Below are positions 32,972 to 43,889 of a stretch of DNA of 64,000 nucleotides, piece by piece (within the stretch, counting starts at the first letter, position 1; the number at the start of each line of letters is the position of its first letter). The DNA lies in the NCBI GenBank assembly GCA_023213395.1, contig CM041465.1:87923741-87987740 (forward strand), in the 5' to 3' direction. Under the pieces are notes generated by a model. The model was not told where the DNA came from, made no database searches, and was given only the letters and a program-made list of their open reading frames with translations. This DNA comes from Cycas panzhihuaensis. Lineage: Eukaryota > Cycadophyta. The translations under genes were made by a program, and so were the position numbers.

Positions 32972-33630
32972 TCATCCCCATGCCCTTTCTAAGTTTTCAC
33001 AAGTTCCGATTTTCCAAAATGATACAACCCTTATCCTTTCGCGCCCACATGGGGTTTTCATGAATGGGATAGAGCAGAGACTTACTCTTGTCCTTCCGCG
33101 CCCACAAGGGGTTTTCACGAAGGAGACAGAGTATGTTGGTCCTATTGTCATCTCCTTCAATCGCCGAGATGGAGGCCCTAAGGCCGAAGTTGCTTTGAAT
33201 CGCTCAAACTTCACCTTCTTCGGTGGTTGGGTGAAGATATCGGCCATTTGATCTGTGGGGCAAGATCCAATTGAATTGTGCCATCATGAACTAGTTCTCT
33301 AATCCTATGGACTTTTGTACTTATATGTTTGGTACGATCATGAAATACGTGATTTTTAGCCATTTGGATTGTAGATTGATTATCTACATGTAAGCTAGTA
33401 GAACTTGTTTGGGTGGCATTTAATGTATTCAACAATTTTCTAAGCCATATCACCTCCTTGCTTGTCTTAGAAGTGAATGTACTCAACTTCAGCTTGAGTC
33501 TCGCAACTATCTTCTGCCGTCTGGATCTCCATGATATTGGTGTCGTTCCAAGAAATGTTACGCACCTGCACGTAGATCTTCCTATGTCTTTATCTCCCAA
33601 GAAAGTCCGAGTCTGTATGCATAAAGTTTA
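32972..33630 (-). pseudogene. C2 RNase H
   Basis: EVIWLRKLLNTLNATQTSST, LHVDNQSTIQMAKNHVFHDR and RTKHISTKVHRIRELV (33290-33480) are the copia RNase H end, followed by a degraded copy of the 'ADIFTKPL' motif (ADIFTQPPKKVKFERF, 33190-33245). The block with the catalytic Glu (usual SSAEAEY) is frame-shifted near 33500. The tandem copy at 33028-33135 lies downstream. Confidence 0.82.
33028..33135. repeat. Tandem pair, about 53-bp units
   Basis: Copies at 33028-33080 and 33085-33135 share CGCGCCCACA.GGGGTTTTCA and flanking bases (CCTT.TCCTT.CGCG, AT..GGGA.AGAG). In the C2 3' region after RNase H. Confidence 0.85.
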
Positions 33631-33799
33631 AATTCTGCATTGGGTTCATACAACAGACCATATTTGCTAGTCGTCTTTAGGTACCTCAACACTCATATTG
33701 CAGCTTGCCAATGATTCTGCTTAGGATTTGTCATGAATCTTGCAAGAATGCCAACAAAGTGTGCAATATATGGCCTTGTGTTGGTAGTATAGATGAGAC

Positions 33800-34810
33800 T
33801 ACCTACAAGTTGCCTCAGAGAGTGTCAAGGCCCGCCTCCCTATTGTCACCATCAACTGAGAGCTTAATATTAGGCTCCATGGGTGTATCCACTGGTCGAG
33901 CACCTTCCAATTGAAACTTTGTCAGAAGATCGTTGATATATTTTTCTTGGGAGAGAAAGATTTTGCCATCCTTTTGAGTTACTTCAATTCCCAAGTAATA
34001 TTTCATCAACCCGAGGTCAGACAATTTAAAAGTTTTAGCAAGGTCCTTCTTCACCGGCCGATTACACTGCTCACTATTCCCTGCTATGAGCATGTCATCC
34101 ACAAAGATTAAGAGGTAAGTGACTTTATCATTTTGGCGCTTGATGAATAATGTTGCATCAATATCTTGATAGTCACAAACCTCATATCCAAGTTGCCTCA
34201 TTCTTTCAGACAACTTGGTAAACCAAGCACGAGGGCTTGCTTTAGGTCAGTCTGAGGACTTTTGAGCCTACAAACTTTATGCTCCCGATCCAATATCGTA
34301 TCCTTTTGGCTGAGCCATGTAAATTTCTTCTTTAAGGTCCCCATTGAGAAATGCGGTTTTAACATCAAGTTGGTGGATTTTCCAACCCTGTTGAGTAGCC
34401 AAGGCTATAAGAGTTCTGATTGTAGGCCACTTGGTTGTAGGAGCAAAGATTTCAGTGTAGTCAATACCTTCCCTTTGCGTGAATCCTTTTTCTACCAACC
34501 TCGCCTTGTGTTTTTCTAGGGTGCCATCTGATCTATACTTGTTTTTAAACACCCATTTATTTTGAACTACCTTTCTTCCAAGTGGTAGATCAACAAGCTC
34601 CCATGTACCGTTCTTAATAAGAGATTGATACTCTTCGTTCATGGCATTTCTCCAAGCTGCATGCTTCTGACTTCTTGGTACGTTAGGGCTCTTCATTAAG
34701 AGCAAGATGCAATTCGGGTTCAAGCTCAACGGAAAGTGATTCATGCATCCTTGCTCTATGGGCACTTCTAGTGCCGCTTTGCCTACGCCATCCGGTCGCA
34801 TGTCCTTGTG
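33800..34810 (-). pseudogene. C2 reverse transcriptase
   Basis: AAWRNAMNEEYQSLIKNGTW, DGTLEKHKARLVEKGFTQ, GIDYTEIFAP and KIHQLDVKTAFLNGDLKEEI lie in the open stretch 34277-34801. A frameshift near 34220-34270 follows. Then DATLFIKRQNDKVTYLLIFV, the catalytic FVDDMLIAGN and LMKYYLGIEV lie at 33815-34213. Apart from the shift the RT is well preserved. Confidence 0.9.
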
Positions 34811-35123
34811 TAGTGGTAGGCTTCATGAAAACCCTCGAGTTGGGAATGAGGTTTTCATTTCCACAACTTCTTGATCTTCGCTTTGATCCTAAAAGGATCA
34901 TGTGAAATATTTGGCATGGAGGAAGTTGGCGATCTTTGGAGAAGATGGGCCACCCATGATGTTGGAGAAGATGATCCTTCGCTATGGCTTTGCCTTTGTC
35001 AACTTGGTACTCACAAATGATGGTCTTTGGATGTGTACACATTGGATTGGAGTCACACTTGTATCCTCCGAGGCTCTATTGTCGATTCCAAGATTTTAAG
35101 CAATCTGCTCAAAGATCTTCCTC
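34811..35123 (-). other. C2 linker between integrase and RT
   Basis: Variable linker of copia Pol; no domain expected or seen. Confidence 0.5.
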
Positions 35124-35497
35124 CTAAATTTTGGAACTGGACATCAAATTCAAGAGCATCATTAAATCGGTATGAAGGCGTCTTGGAGTCAAGTCTCGAG
35201 TAATTGATCTTCGGCCTCGCAAAGATAACATCTCTAGTGATGATGATTTTGCGCCTCGAAGGTATAAAACCTTGTATCCCTTTTTGTCCATAGGGTATCC
35301 GATAAAGATGCCTTTGATGGCTCTATCTTGGAGCTTATTTCTATGTTCCTGTAAAATATGAGCATAACAAGTAGAGCCAAAAATTTTGAAGTGGGATATA
35401 GACGGGGTTTGTCCATACCACATTTCATGTGGAGAGGGGCCGAGCTTAGAGGGACTACTGTGTTGATGCAATACAGCATCCGTATAGCCTCACCCAA
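35124..35497 (-). pseudogene. C2 integrase C-terminal part
   Basis: PSPHEMWYGQTPSISHFKIF, GSTCYAHILQEHRNKLQDRA and IKGIFIGYPMDKKGYKV (about 35265-35440) are the GKGY-type region. A frame change near 35490 separates it from the core. Confidence 0.85.
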
Positions 35498-36281
35498 AGA
35501 TAGATAGGGACATTCTTATATACCAAAGATAAAGACGAGCCATATTCATGATGGTCCTGCTCATGTGCTCGACAACTCCATTTTGCTGGGGTGTACCTGC
35601 AACAGTGGTCTGATGTTTGATTCCATGTTGACGTAGGTACGATTCAAACTCATTGGATATGTACTCGCCACCATTGTCAGTCCTGAGTATTTTGATCTTG
35701 AATCCAGATTCATTTTCCACGCGGGCCTTGAAAGCTTGAAACATAGAAAAAGCTTCATCTTTCTTTGCAAGAAAAGCAACCCATACTTTCTTGGTAAAAT
35801 CATCAATGAAAGTAATATAGTACCACTTCTGTTTGATAGAAGGGATGGGCATAGAACCACATATATCTGAGTGTACAAGCTGCAAAGTTTGGCTAGATTT
35901 CCATTGACTACGAGGAAAGGGTTGTCTTTGAGATTTAGCAATAATACATGCTTCACATTTAAAGGGCTTAGAGGGGAACTTAGGCAAATCAGGAAGAGTG
36001 TCTTGTAGTTCTCTTAAGCGATCAATTTTGATATGGCCCATACGAGCATGCCATAGAGCTGCTTGGGACAACTTTTGAGGAGTCAGGGTTGTGGTAAAAA
36101 CAAATTCATCATCAACATAGTGGGCTTCAGAGGATGGTGAGCCAGTTAGGCGAAAAAGTTTACCATCAAGAATCTTGGCCATAACCACAAGATTTGAAGG
36201 AGGGTGAATGACACGTAGAGTTTGATTGTTTGCGATTACACTCGGATCAAATCCACGAGAGACAAGGGTGGACAAGGACAA
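35490..36281 (-). pseudogene. C2 integrase core and pre-integrase domain
   Basis: A 263-codon uninterrupted stretch: AALWHARMGHIKIDRLRELQ (zinc-binding H-H), CEACIIAKSQRQPF (C-x2-C), LVHSDICGSMPIPS (first Asp), ITFIDDFTKKVWVAFL, LRTDNGGEYISNEF (second Asp) and TTVAGTPQQNGVVEHMSRTI (Glu). All catalytic residues are present. Confidence 0.92.
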
Positions 36282-36379
36282 TGATTACGCTTAGAGCAGA
36301 ATATATAAAATATCAACAAGTGTAAACTGGAAGGCCCGGAGTTTCGTGCAAACAGCTCCAAGTCCTTCGATCGGGTCGA

Positions 36380-36510
36380 GATGATTTGTCACCATGTGTA
36401 CAACACCACGAACTTCGAGTCAAAATCTTGAAAGAACTGGCGATGACAAGTCATGTGTTGTGTTGCTCCAGATCCATGATCCACGATGAAGTATTTGAGG
36501 TAGCACTATT
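36380..36510 (-). pseudogene. C2 aspartic protease
   Basis: Minus strand FIVDHGSGATQHMTCHRQFF near 36430-36495. The usual D-S-G-A-T is here GSGAT, so the catalytic Asp appears lost or shifted. Confidence 0.6.
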
Positions 36511-36699
36511 TGCAACTCCAAGTGGTGAAGGCAAAAGTGAATAAGCAAAGCCACAATGAGCCTCAATATACTTAGTGGATCTATCAACAACATTTGATGA
36601 AGTGGTCCTAATTCTTTGAAGGTGTGCATGAGCAAATCATGCTCCACCAAAAGCATCTTCAAAGAAGTATTATCAACATTATGTGCACCGTAGCGCTGC

Positions 36700-37663
36700 T
36701 GATAACTTGGTAGTTTGTTGGTGGCGCTCGCAATTTTGGCATAATGTCCTCTTCTATTACACCTTTGGCACACGATTGTTTGATTTCCACCCAAGTATCA
36801 TGGGCCGGATTGTCTCGACATCGGATCTAGGTCCAGGTTGATTATTTTGGCCTTGGCCTTGAGACTGTTTTTGTTGGAATTGAGGAGCCTGTTGACTAGG
36901 AGGACGTTGTCCTTGTTGTCTACATCTTCCTCTTCCACGGGAATTACCACCTCTACGAGAGTATTGACCTTGATTTTTGGTGTAACAAAGATCTTCTTCC
37001 ACTTCAAAAGAATCATCAGTTGGATCTGATGTAGTGGCAAAGTTGGTATCAAAGGTCTTATCAAATTCAATGAACTTATCAGCAAGATCCTGAAAGTTTA
37101 GGGTCTTCAAAGTTCCACTGGATTGAAGACTTCCCAATAGATTTTTATAATCTGGGATATGGAGACATGACTGAATCAAGAAAGCCCATGTAATGCATTG
37201 AGTTTTAAAATCTTTATCAATGGCTTGCTTGATTGGACGAAGGAGATTGATTGTCTCACTTGCATGTCCTTTTTGCATTTTCAATTTATTCATCTTCAGC
37301 ACTAAGTGAACAAATTCTAAGTCTGATTTAGTGTCAAAGTTCTTCTTAAGAACTTCAAGAACTTTCCATGCTATATCATGTACCGCTTCATCAATCAGAT
37401 TCTGCAGGAATAATCATGACAAGCAAGATCCTCGCACGGATTTTATCATCATCAAGTTCCCATTGGCGTGCTTCAAGCTTGATGGGAGCAGCTTGAGCAC
37501 CTCCTGAAGCGCTTGTGGTAGATGTAGCAATAGGTGGTGTAGGTTGTAAGTGATCTTTCCATAGACCTTCATACTTTGCGGATTTCGACACCGATGAACC
37601 ACATGTCCCAATTTTCTTTCCTTTTAGAATGCAGTTCACATTTTGCTTGAACCGTGAAGACAT
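36700..37663 (-). pseudogene. C2 gag
   Basis: Begins MSSRFKQNVNCILKGKKI (37610-37663), then a frame change, then the capsid part (MQKGHASETINLLRPIKQAI, TLNFQDLADKFIEFDKTF; 36960-37302), then an Arg/Gly/Gln-rich tail and a zinc knuckle VCQRCNRRGHYAK (about 36740-36780) with C-x2-C-x4-H and the last Cys missing. Confidence 0.82.
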
Positions 37664-37827
37664 TGTGTCTTTTTAGAAGGGAAGAAATGAACAAGGGACT
37701 ATAAAAGTGATGGCAATAAATGACCGATCACTATTTACAAATGGGAAATGTAATGAAGTAGTGTAGAAGATGGAAGAAGAAGTGAGAATGGTTGCTCAAA
37801 GATGAAGGGAGCAACTTAGAGAAAAGT

Positions 37828-37952
37828 CACCAACACTTGTGACAAATATTAACCTGACGCAACAGGAATATGAGAAGCACTATGATAAAAATTGGCCACT
37901 AACACTTGTGGAAAATATTAACCTGACGCAGGAATATGAGAAGCACTATGAT
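37828..37952. repeat. Tandem pair of about 57 bp in C2 leader
   Basis: 37828-37886 and 37897-37952 share ACACTTGTG.(A)AATATTAACC and GGAATATGAGAAGCACTATG; the first has four extra bases (aaca). Confidence 0.93.
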
Positions 37953-38610
37953 TGTGATTACACTATGGATCACTTTTTACAAATAAGTAAGTGATCAATA
38001 TACAAGATCGTAGGCCAATGTAGAAGTTGACATCATTGGGTTTACACAACTTGAAACTCGAATGTAGGATGTGTAATCAACCCAATAACCTCTAACTTGT
38101 GTCCAACATGTAGTTGAGGTTGTTGAAGGGATGCCTAGGCTTCTAGTAGAATTAATTTGGCCTTCACCCGCGATACCCTCAATCGTGCTTGGTGATGAAA
38201 TCTAAGTCTGAGACCCGGTACTCCCAATCCTCACCCAGTTCACCAATGAGCAGCTATATACCTCCTCTAAAGAGTGGTACGTGCATACCCATGGCTATGA
38301 CGGATATTGGATCGGGTATATTTTAATCTTGTATTAAAGTTTCGCTTTTCCGGTTGGTTATCAGGATGATCCCTGATTGAGGCACGATGGTATGGCTAAC
38401 CAAACCTCACCAATATTCCGGTTTAGTCCAGTCCCAACTTGAAACCCACACCTCCTTTATGGCACGGCATTTTACCAACCAAGGTATCTCAACCTTGACG
38501 AGTGTGTGAACAGGTATAAGATGGCAGAAAATAGCGTACGTGATGCGTTCCTTTTAGGAAGAGTGAAAAGATTATCGAATTGCATCAAACGTATATTTAA
38601 CTGAAAATAA

Positions 38611-38682
38611 TGCTTGCTTGGAGTGCTTTTGGAGTGCTTGCTTGAAGTGTCTTTGGAGTGCTTGCTTTGGGTGATTTTAGAG
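38611..38682. repeat. Three 24-bp tandem units in C2 leader
   Basis: Units start TGCTTGCTTGGAGTGC, TGCTTGCTTGAAGTGT and TGCTTGCTTTGGGTGA and end TTGGAG, TTGGAG and TTAGAG. Exact 24-bp spacing. Confidence 0.95.
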
Positions 38683-38841
38683 TGCTCAAATGCAATGCTA
38701 ATAAGTGAGTGAGGACACCGGATATTGCTCTGATCCAGGTGTTTTTTTTCTCACTTTTACAATGGGATTTTAAGCCTTATAAAAAGGAAGAAATTTTCTT
38801 CACTTTTTTTTTTTTTTTTTGTTAATACAAAAAAAGTACTC

Positions 38842-39208
38842 CTCACTAAATCTGCAATAACTTTCTCCCACGATGTCGAAATTGAGTGCCGATTTTTGTG
38901 CTGCAAACTAGACTCAGAGCTTCATCTTCAGGAAGTGGAATCAAGTCCAAATGAGTTCTGGAAAGTTTTTGACAGCCTCGCAAAGTTAGGAAATTATATT
39001 TTTCCAGAATTCTTACTAAAAATAACTGCTGTTCACTAAAACAGCAATAACGTCCCTATACGACATCCAAATTAGGGCCAATTTTTGCACTGGAAAGTAG
39101 ACTCATAGCCCCATCTTTGACAATTGGAATCACTTCAATTGGATCTCTGTAGAAGATTTTGCAGACCTGTGAAGTTTAGTAATGAAATTGTATTTCTGCA
39201 GAAATTTC
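38842..39208. repeat. Diverged tandem pair, about 190-bp period, in C2 leader
   Basis: 38842-39014 and 39032-39208 align along their length: TCACTAAA..AGCAATAAC, GA..TC.AAATT, CCAATTTTTG.-type block, TAGACTCA.AGC, CATCTT and GAAATT.TATTT. Divergence is much greater than between the C2 LTRs, so the duplication predates this insertion. Confidence 0.85.
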
Positions 39209-39670
39209 AGCTTGCTAATATCTCATTAGCACATGATACCATATGAAATTTCCATCATTTTGATCACCAGGATCCCAATATGGGCAAGGTGAGAGCATAC
39301 AATGATAGATATTTTAAATGGCTCAAAATTCTTTAAAAAATGGGTAAAACTCCCTTACAATCATTCTTCTAAATCTTTGGAAAAATTTTGACATTTCCCC
39401 TTGTTAAATGGACAAAAAGGGAAAAGAAAAGAAGAATGAGATAGCATGAATGGCCGACAAAGGATTGGAATCCTTGGGCCTTACAACTCCTTGTATTATG
39501 CTTCCAAACTTGCAAAAGAGAAAGGAAAAGCAAACAATACAAAATATGCTATCATAATAACTTCAAAATATTTCTAAATTCACTTTCACAATCTCCTTCA
39601 CCGCATGGATTGTGGGGGAGAAGGAAGTGATGGCTCCATTGCAAGTGCAAGTGGGGAATATGAAGGAAGC

Positions 39671-39684
39671 AAGCTCTGATACCA
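39671..39684 (-). other. C2 primer-binding site (tRNA-iMet)
   Basis: Minus strand TGGTATCAGAGCTT, an exact match to the plant initiator-Met PBS, two bases after the LTR. Confidence 0.93.
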
Positions 39685-39686
39685 CA

Positions 39687-39983
39687 TGAAAAGAGTGGAT
39701 CTATCCTTCATCTCCATGTGCTAAACACAAAGGCAAACATGGGAGCAAGAGAGACTTGAGAGAAAGAAAGTAGCTCTCACAAAATGGGGAGGTAAGAATG
39801 AATCTCCTCCATTAAGTTTTACTTTTATATTGAGAGAGGGAGCATTTGAGTTAGGTGAAATGAAATTACACATAATGCACATGAAAGTGCATTTCACTTA
39901 AGTGATCTAATTTAAAGTTCACTTAAGACCCTTTTTCGAAATAATCAACTAATGTAATGACCTTATGTCATTAACCCTTTTCA
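39687..39983 (-). repeat. C2 5' LTR (297 bp)
   Basis: Same length as 32431-32727; TATA copy at 39818-39830. The few differences include ATGTGCT versus ATGCACT near the PBS end. Confidence 0.95.
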
Positions 39984-40158
39984 ATTCTCGCTTTTTGTGG
40001 CTACCTAAAAGCAACCAGGCACCTCTGCAGTTCTGAATCTGCACTCCGGTGCATGGACACCCTGCGAGGTGAAGTCCTTACTGTTTAGCCTAGCTTAGCT
40101 TTGCATAATCCGTTCCTTTTGCTAAACGTAGGGATACCACCCCGCGGTAAGTGTTTCA
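39984..40158 (+). repeat. T2 LTR, second part
   Basis: Continues the Tat LTR: GCTACCTAAAAGCAACCAGG matches the T1 LTR phrase GCTACC.GGAAGCAACCAGG (minus strand), then CCTGCGAGGTGA and the end GTGTTTCA, equivalent to GCGTTTCA in T1. Confidence 0.85.
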
Positions 40159-40395
40159 GGTACTAGGGACCTTGTTTAGTGCAATGAAAAATTGACAATG
40201 TTGCTTATGTATTGGACCTTTCAGAATCTTGTTGAATACACAATGTCTTTCACATTTCATATTTGAAGAAGAAAATTAGGGAATATACTCTAGTTCAAAC
40301 CAAGATAACTCTCTTAGATAAATTAGTCCTTATTTCTAAGGCCATACTACAATTTTGTAATAAGCAACTACATACCAAGACTATTTAGGAGCATC
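40159..40395 (+). pseudogene. Element A integrase C-terminal domain
   Basis: KIDNVAYVLDLSES (about 40187-40230), IHNVFHISYLKKK and LVLISKAILQFCNKQLHTKT (about 40320-40385) are the conserved 'iHpVFHvS.Lk' tail of gypsy integrases. It ends at the G3 target site and resumes with IKWK at 46674. The upstream neighbour in A lies at 30031, about 80 codons short. Confidence 0.83.
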
Positions 40396-40400
40396 TCATT

Positions 40401-40979
40401 TGATGAGGGCAACCTATAAGGAAAAAATTCTATTTCATATGCACAAAATTTAAAAACAAGAAAGAGTCAAAGAAAAAGTTCAAAGAATAAAGAGAGTCAT
40501 TTTTACTTCAAATTCCATTCCATTCTATTCAAATCTACCAAAAGATAATTTAAAATTATATTTATATATGTAAAAATGGGAAGTCTAGAAACTTCTAACC
40601 TTAACCCTAAAAACTATTTAATTATGTAAAATACTATATAATTCCATGTTTCTAAGTTAATTCCTACTAAGAAAAGCTAGAGCACTAAGGATCATTATAT
40701 AAAAGTGACAACTAGTCTAAAATTAACTACTATTTTTAGATATACAAAACAAATTTTAATTTTTAGGTATTTTCAGAGTACTTTTTGGTAGGTAAACTTT
40801 AGGCCTATTATAGGCCTTTGGCCATATCCTAGGCCATTTTTGCCTCCTCTGGAAGGACTGAATTCTGACCATCAAGTCAAAAATTATGCTTCAATTGATA
40901 GATCTCAAAATTTAGAGTAAAATAACTAAAAAAAGTGAAAAATAGATGGAGTTATGATGAAGGTCTAGATGCTCTCGCA
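40401..40979 (-). repeat. G3 3' LTR
   Basis: Plus-strand start TGATGAGGGCAACCTATAAGG, end GCTCTCGCA. Aligns with 46061-46670, e.g. AAAGTTCAAAGAAT and TTATGATGAAGGTCTAGATG. Confidence 0.88.
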
Positions 40980-40996
40980 TCATCCTCCCCAGGTTG
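40980..40996 (-). other. G3 polypurine tract
   Basis: Minus strand ACCTGGGGAGGATGA, directly before the LTR start TGCGAGAG. Confidence 0.75.
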
Positions 40997-41188
40997 AAAA
41001 GAAATCTTTTCCTGCAAATTATTATGATGAATTTCTTATTATTTGTTAAGATTCAACTACTTCAATTCTTCTTCGATTATCCAAGTGTTATCTGCTTGTG
41101 GTAGACCTTTCCATTGCACTAGGTACTTGTTATAATTTCCTTATTATGTACTCATTGTTTTTATATCTAATATTTACTCAATTTCTTC

Positions 41189-42528
41189 TTACTTCTTTCT
41201 TGGAATTTGGGGCTCCCAATTTGCCACTTTTCTTTCATAATCTACCTCTTCATCTCCTCCATGATATGCATATAGATCTGAAACATTTAAAATAGGAGAG
41301 ATATCAAAGTGTTTAGGAAGATCCACCTCATATGCATTGTCATTAATCCCTTTTGTAATCTGACATGGACCAACCTTTTTGTATTTGAGCTTGTTATAGG
41401 TCCCTTGGGATAATGTATCTTTCTTTAAGTAAACCATTACTAAGTCACTTTCTTCAAATACCTTATATCTATGGTTCTATCTATTGCTTCATTGTACTTT
41501 TTATTAATGTCTTATAACTTTTTTCTCACCTCCTCATGAACCTGTTGTATATTCTTTATATAAGTTTCTACATTGCCACTCATATGTTCCCCAATAGGTA
41601 GATGTACTAAATTTAGCATATCCTTAGGGGTTTTGCCATACACAACTTGAAAAGGTGATTTATCTATTGACCTATTTATAGAACTATTATATGCAAATTT
41701 TGCCTAGGCTAATGCTAAATTCCACTGTTTAGGCTTCTCACCAATAATGCACCTTAGCAAGTTTCCCAAACTTCTGTTTACCACTTCAATTTGCCCATTA
41801 GTCTATGGGTGGTAGGCACTACTAAACTGAAGTTTCGTTCCCAACTTCTTCCATAGAGTCTTCCAGAAATAACTTAAAAACTTTATGTCTCGATCAAAAG
41901 TGATAGTCTTAGGAATTCCATATAACCTTACAACCTCTTTAAAGAATAAATCTTCTATTCTAACAATATCATTTGTCTTCTTGCATGCAATAAAATGAGC
42001 TATTTTTGAAAAGCAATCAACGATAACATAAATTAAATTATTACCTCTTTGTGTATGTGGTAATTCTAATACAAATTCCATGCTTAAGTTTGTGCACGGT
42101 CCTTTAGGTACTAGTAAGGGCATATATAATCTAGTATTCTATGCATGTCCCTTAGCCATTTGGCATATCCTACAATGTGCCACAAATCTTGCCATAATCA
42201 CCCTTTACTCGAGGCTAAAAATATTTTTCTTCTACAAGAGATATAGTCTTATTTTGTCTGAAATATCCTCAAGACCTCCACTATGCAACTCTCATATGAT
42301 GTTCTCTCTCATGGAGCCCACTGGGATGTATGATTGTCTTTTCTTGAATAGGTAGCCATCTTGCATAAAGTAATCATCATAGGAAGAACCGTCTCCCTCA
42401 ATTAGAGGATACTTACAATGCTTAGAAATTATTCTAAAGTCATGGTATGAGTCATACAAATCCTTAATGGCTTCGAATCCTATCACCTCATTTGCCATGG
42501 TGGTCAATAATGCCACTCGCCTACTCAA
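41189..42528 (-). pseudogene. G3 integrase
   Basis: Upstream zinc-binding part is decayed (FVAHCRICQMAKGHA near 42130-42190 retains C-x2-C). Core at 41803-42123: [31 protein letters not shown] (first Asp), [19 protein letters not shown] (second Asp) and SSAYHP, then [11 protein letters not shown] after a stop (Glu). C-terminal part 41189-41437: GTYNKLKYKKVGPCQI and YEVDLPKHFDISP. Confidence 0.88.
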
Positions 42529-42599
42529 TGAATCAACAACATGATTTTGTTTTTTTGATTTATGATTTAAGATAATTGTAAATCTTTGGAGATAAGATA

Positions 42600-43762
42600 C
42601 CTACTCAACATACCTAGCATTTAATTTTCTTTAGGTATTTACATTCCTCAAAGCTTGGTGATTAGTGAACATGATAAATTCCTTAGGTATAAGGTAATGC
42701 CTCCAATTCCTCAAAGTTTGGGTAATTGCATAAAATTCTAAGTCATAGGTTGAATACCTTCTTATCTCATTAAACTTCTCACTATAAAATATTATAGGTC
42801 TTTCTTCTTGACTAAGCAATGTTCTAATTACAATATGTGAAGCATCATAATCAACCTCAAACACTTTCTCAAAGTTTGGTAGTGCGAGAACTAGTGCCTC
42901 AGCTACCTTTTTCTTTAAGAGTTAGAGGCTATTCTTCACTTCCTTAGTCCATGTTAACTCCTTACCCTTCATATAATTTGTTAAGGGTGCAACAATTCCA
43001 CTAAAGCTTCTAATAAACTTTCTATAAAATTGAGCCAAACCATGAAAATTTCTTACCTCTGTCATGGTCTTAGGTATTGGCCAATTAATACTTGCCCTCA
43101 TCTTCTCCTCATCCATTCGTAATCCCTCTTATGGAATTACAAAGCCTAGAAATACTAGGCTCCCTTGCATAAACTTACACTTCTTTATATTTGCATGTAA
43201 CTTCTCCTTCCTTAACACTTTAAGCACCAACCTTAAGTGCATTAAGTGCTTCTCCTTAGTCTTACTAAAAATAAGAATGTCATTAAAATACACAGCTACA
43301 AACTTATTAATAAATGGTTGCAACACAATATTCATCAGTCTCATGAATGTGCTTGGGGCATTTGACATTCTGAATGGTATGACTAGCTATTTATACAATT
43401 TATCCCTTGTCTTGAAGGTTGTCTTCCACTCGTCCCCTTCATAAATTCAAATATGATGATACCTGCTCTTGAGGTTAATCTTTATAAAGTTGGAAGCACT
43501 TTCTAATACATCTAGTATATCATCTATACGAGGTATAAGGGACCGATATTTAATTATTATCTTGTTGATCACTTTAGAATCAACACACATTCGCCATAAG
43601 CCATCTTTCTTTGTAGTCACCAATGTTGGAACTACATAGGGACTTAAACTTGCTCTGACCATTCCCTTCTTTACTAATTTGTTGACTTATCAATTTAACT
43701 CCTCATTCTTCATTGGGCTTAGCTGATAAGCTGCCTGGTTTAGTAAGCTTGACCTTGGGATT
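42600..43762 (-). pseudogene. G3 reverse transcriptase and RNase H
   Basis: RT: VVPTLVTTKKDGLWRMCVDS and INKIIIKYRSLIPRIDDILD (43480-43640), [18 protein letters not shown] and the catalytic [14 protein letters not shown] (about 43265-43305; Asn for the first Asp). RNase H: FEVDYDASHIVIRTLLSQ, RPIIFYSEKFNE and YSTYDLEFYAITQTLRNWRH (42631-42864). Stops between blocks. Confidence 0.87.
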
Positions 43763-43889
43763 AGGTCAATTTGGTGTTGAATGTCTCTCATCGATGGTAA
43801 TCCATCAAATAACTCATTTGTCAAATGTCATTATACTCCTCTAATAACCCTACTATCTCACTTTGTATCTCTGTGATATCATCCTTTAT

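Larger units (their letters stand above)
37664..39669 (-). other. C2 long leader with internal repeats
   Basis: 2 kb between PBS and gag without recognisable coding. It contains three repeat sets: a tandem pair at 37828-37952, a 24-bp triplet at 38611-38682 and a roughly 190-bp tandem pair at 38842-39208. It also has a T-run near 38805-38820. Confidence 0.7.
32431..39983 (-). mobile_element. Element C2: Ty1/copia retrotransposon, youngest in the window
   Basis: 7553 bp with two 297-bp LTRs that differ at only about six positions by my count. PBS, gag, PR, integrase, RT and RNase H are all recognisable in copia order on the minus strand. It interrupts the T2 LTR, whose alignment to T1 continues across it. 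No clear TSD (aagac left, attct right). Confidence 0.9.
30032..40158 (+). mobile_element. Element T2: Tat-family LTR in plus orientation, split by C2
   Basis: Only an LTR is present: 30032-32430 plus 39984-40158, 2574 bp together, close to the T1 LTR length. It is a diverged relative of the T1 LTR in opposite orientation. Both sides are element A integrase, so it is a solo LTR. No TSD is visible and about 80 codons of A's integrase are missing between its two sides, so a deletion went with its formation. Confidence 0.83.

Noticed and set aside
38611-38682. CRISPR-like short repeats
   Set aside because: Direct 24-bp units without spacers, in a plant retrotransposon leader.
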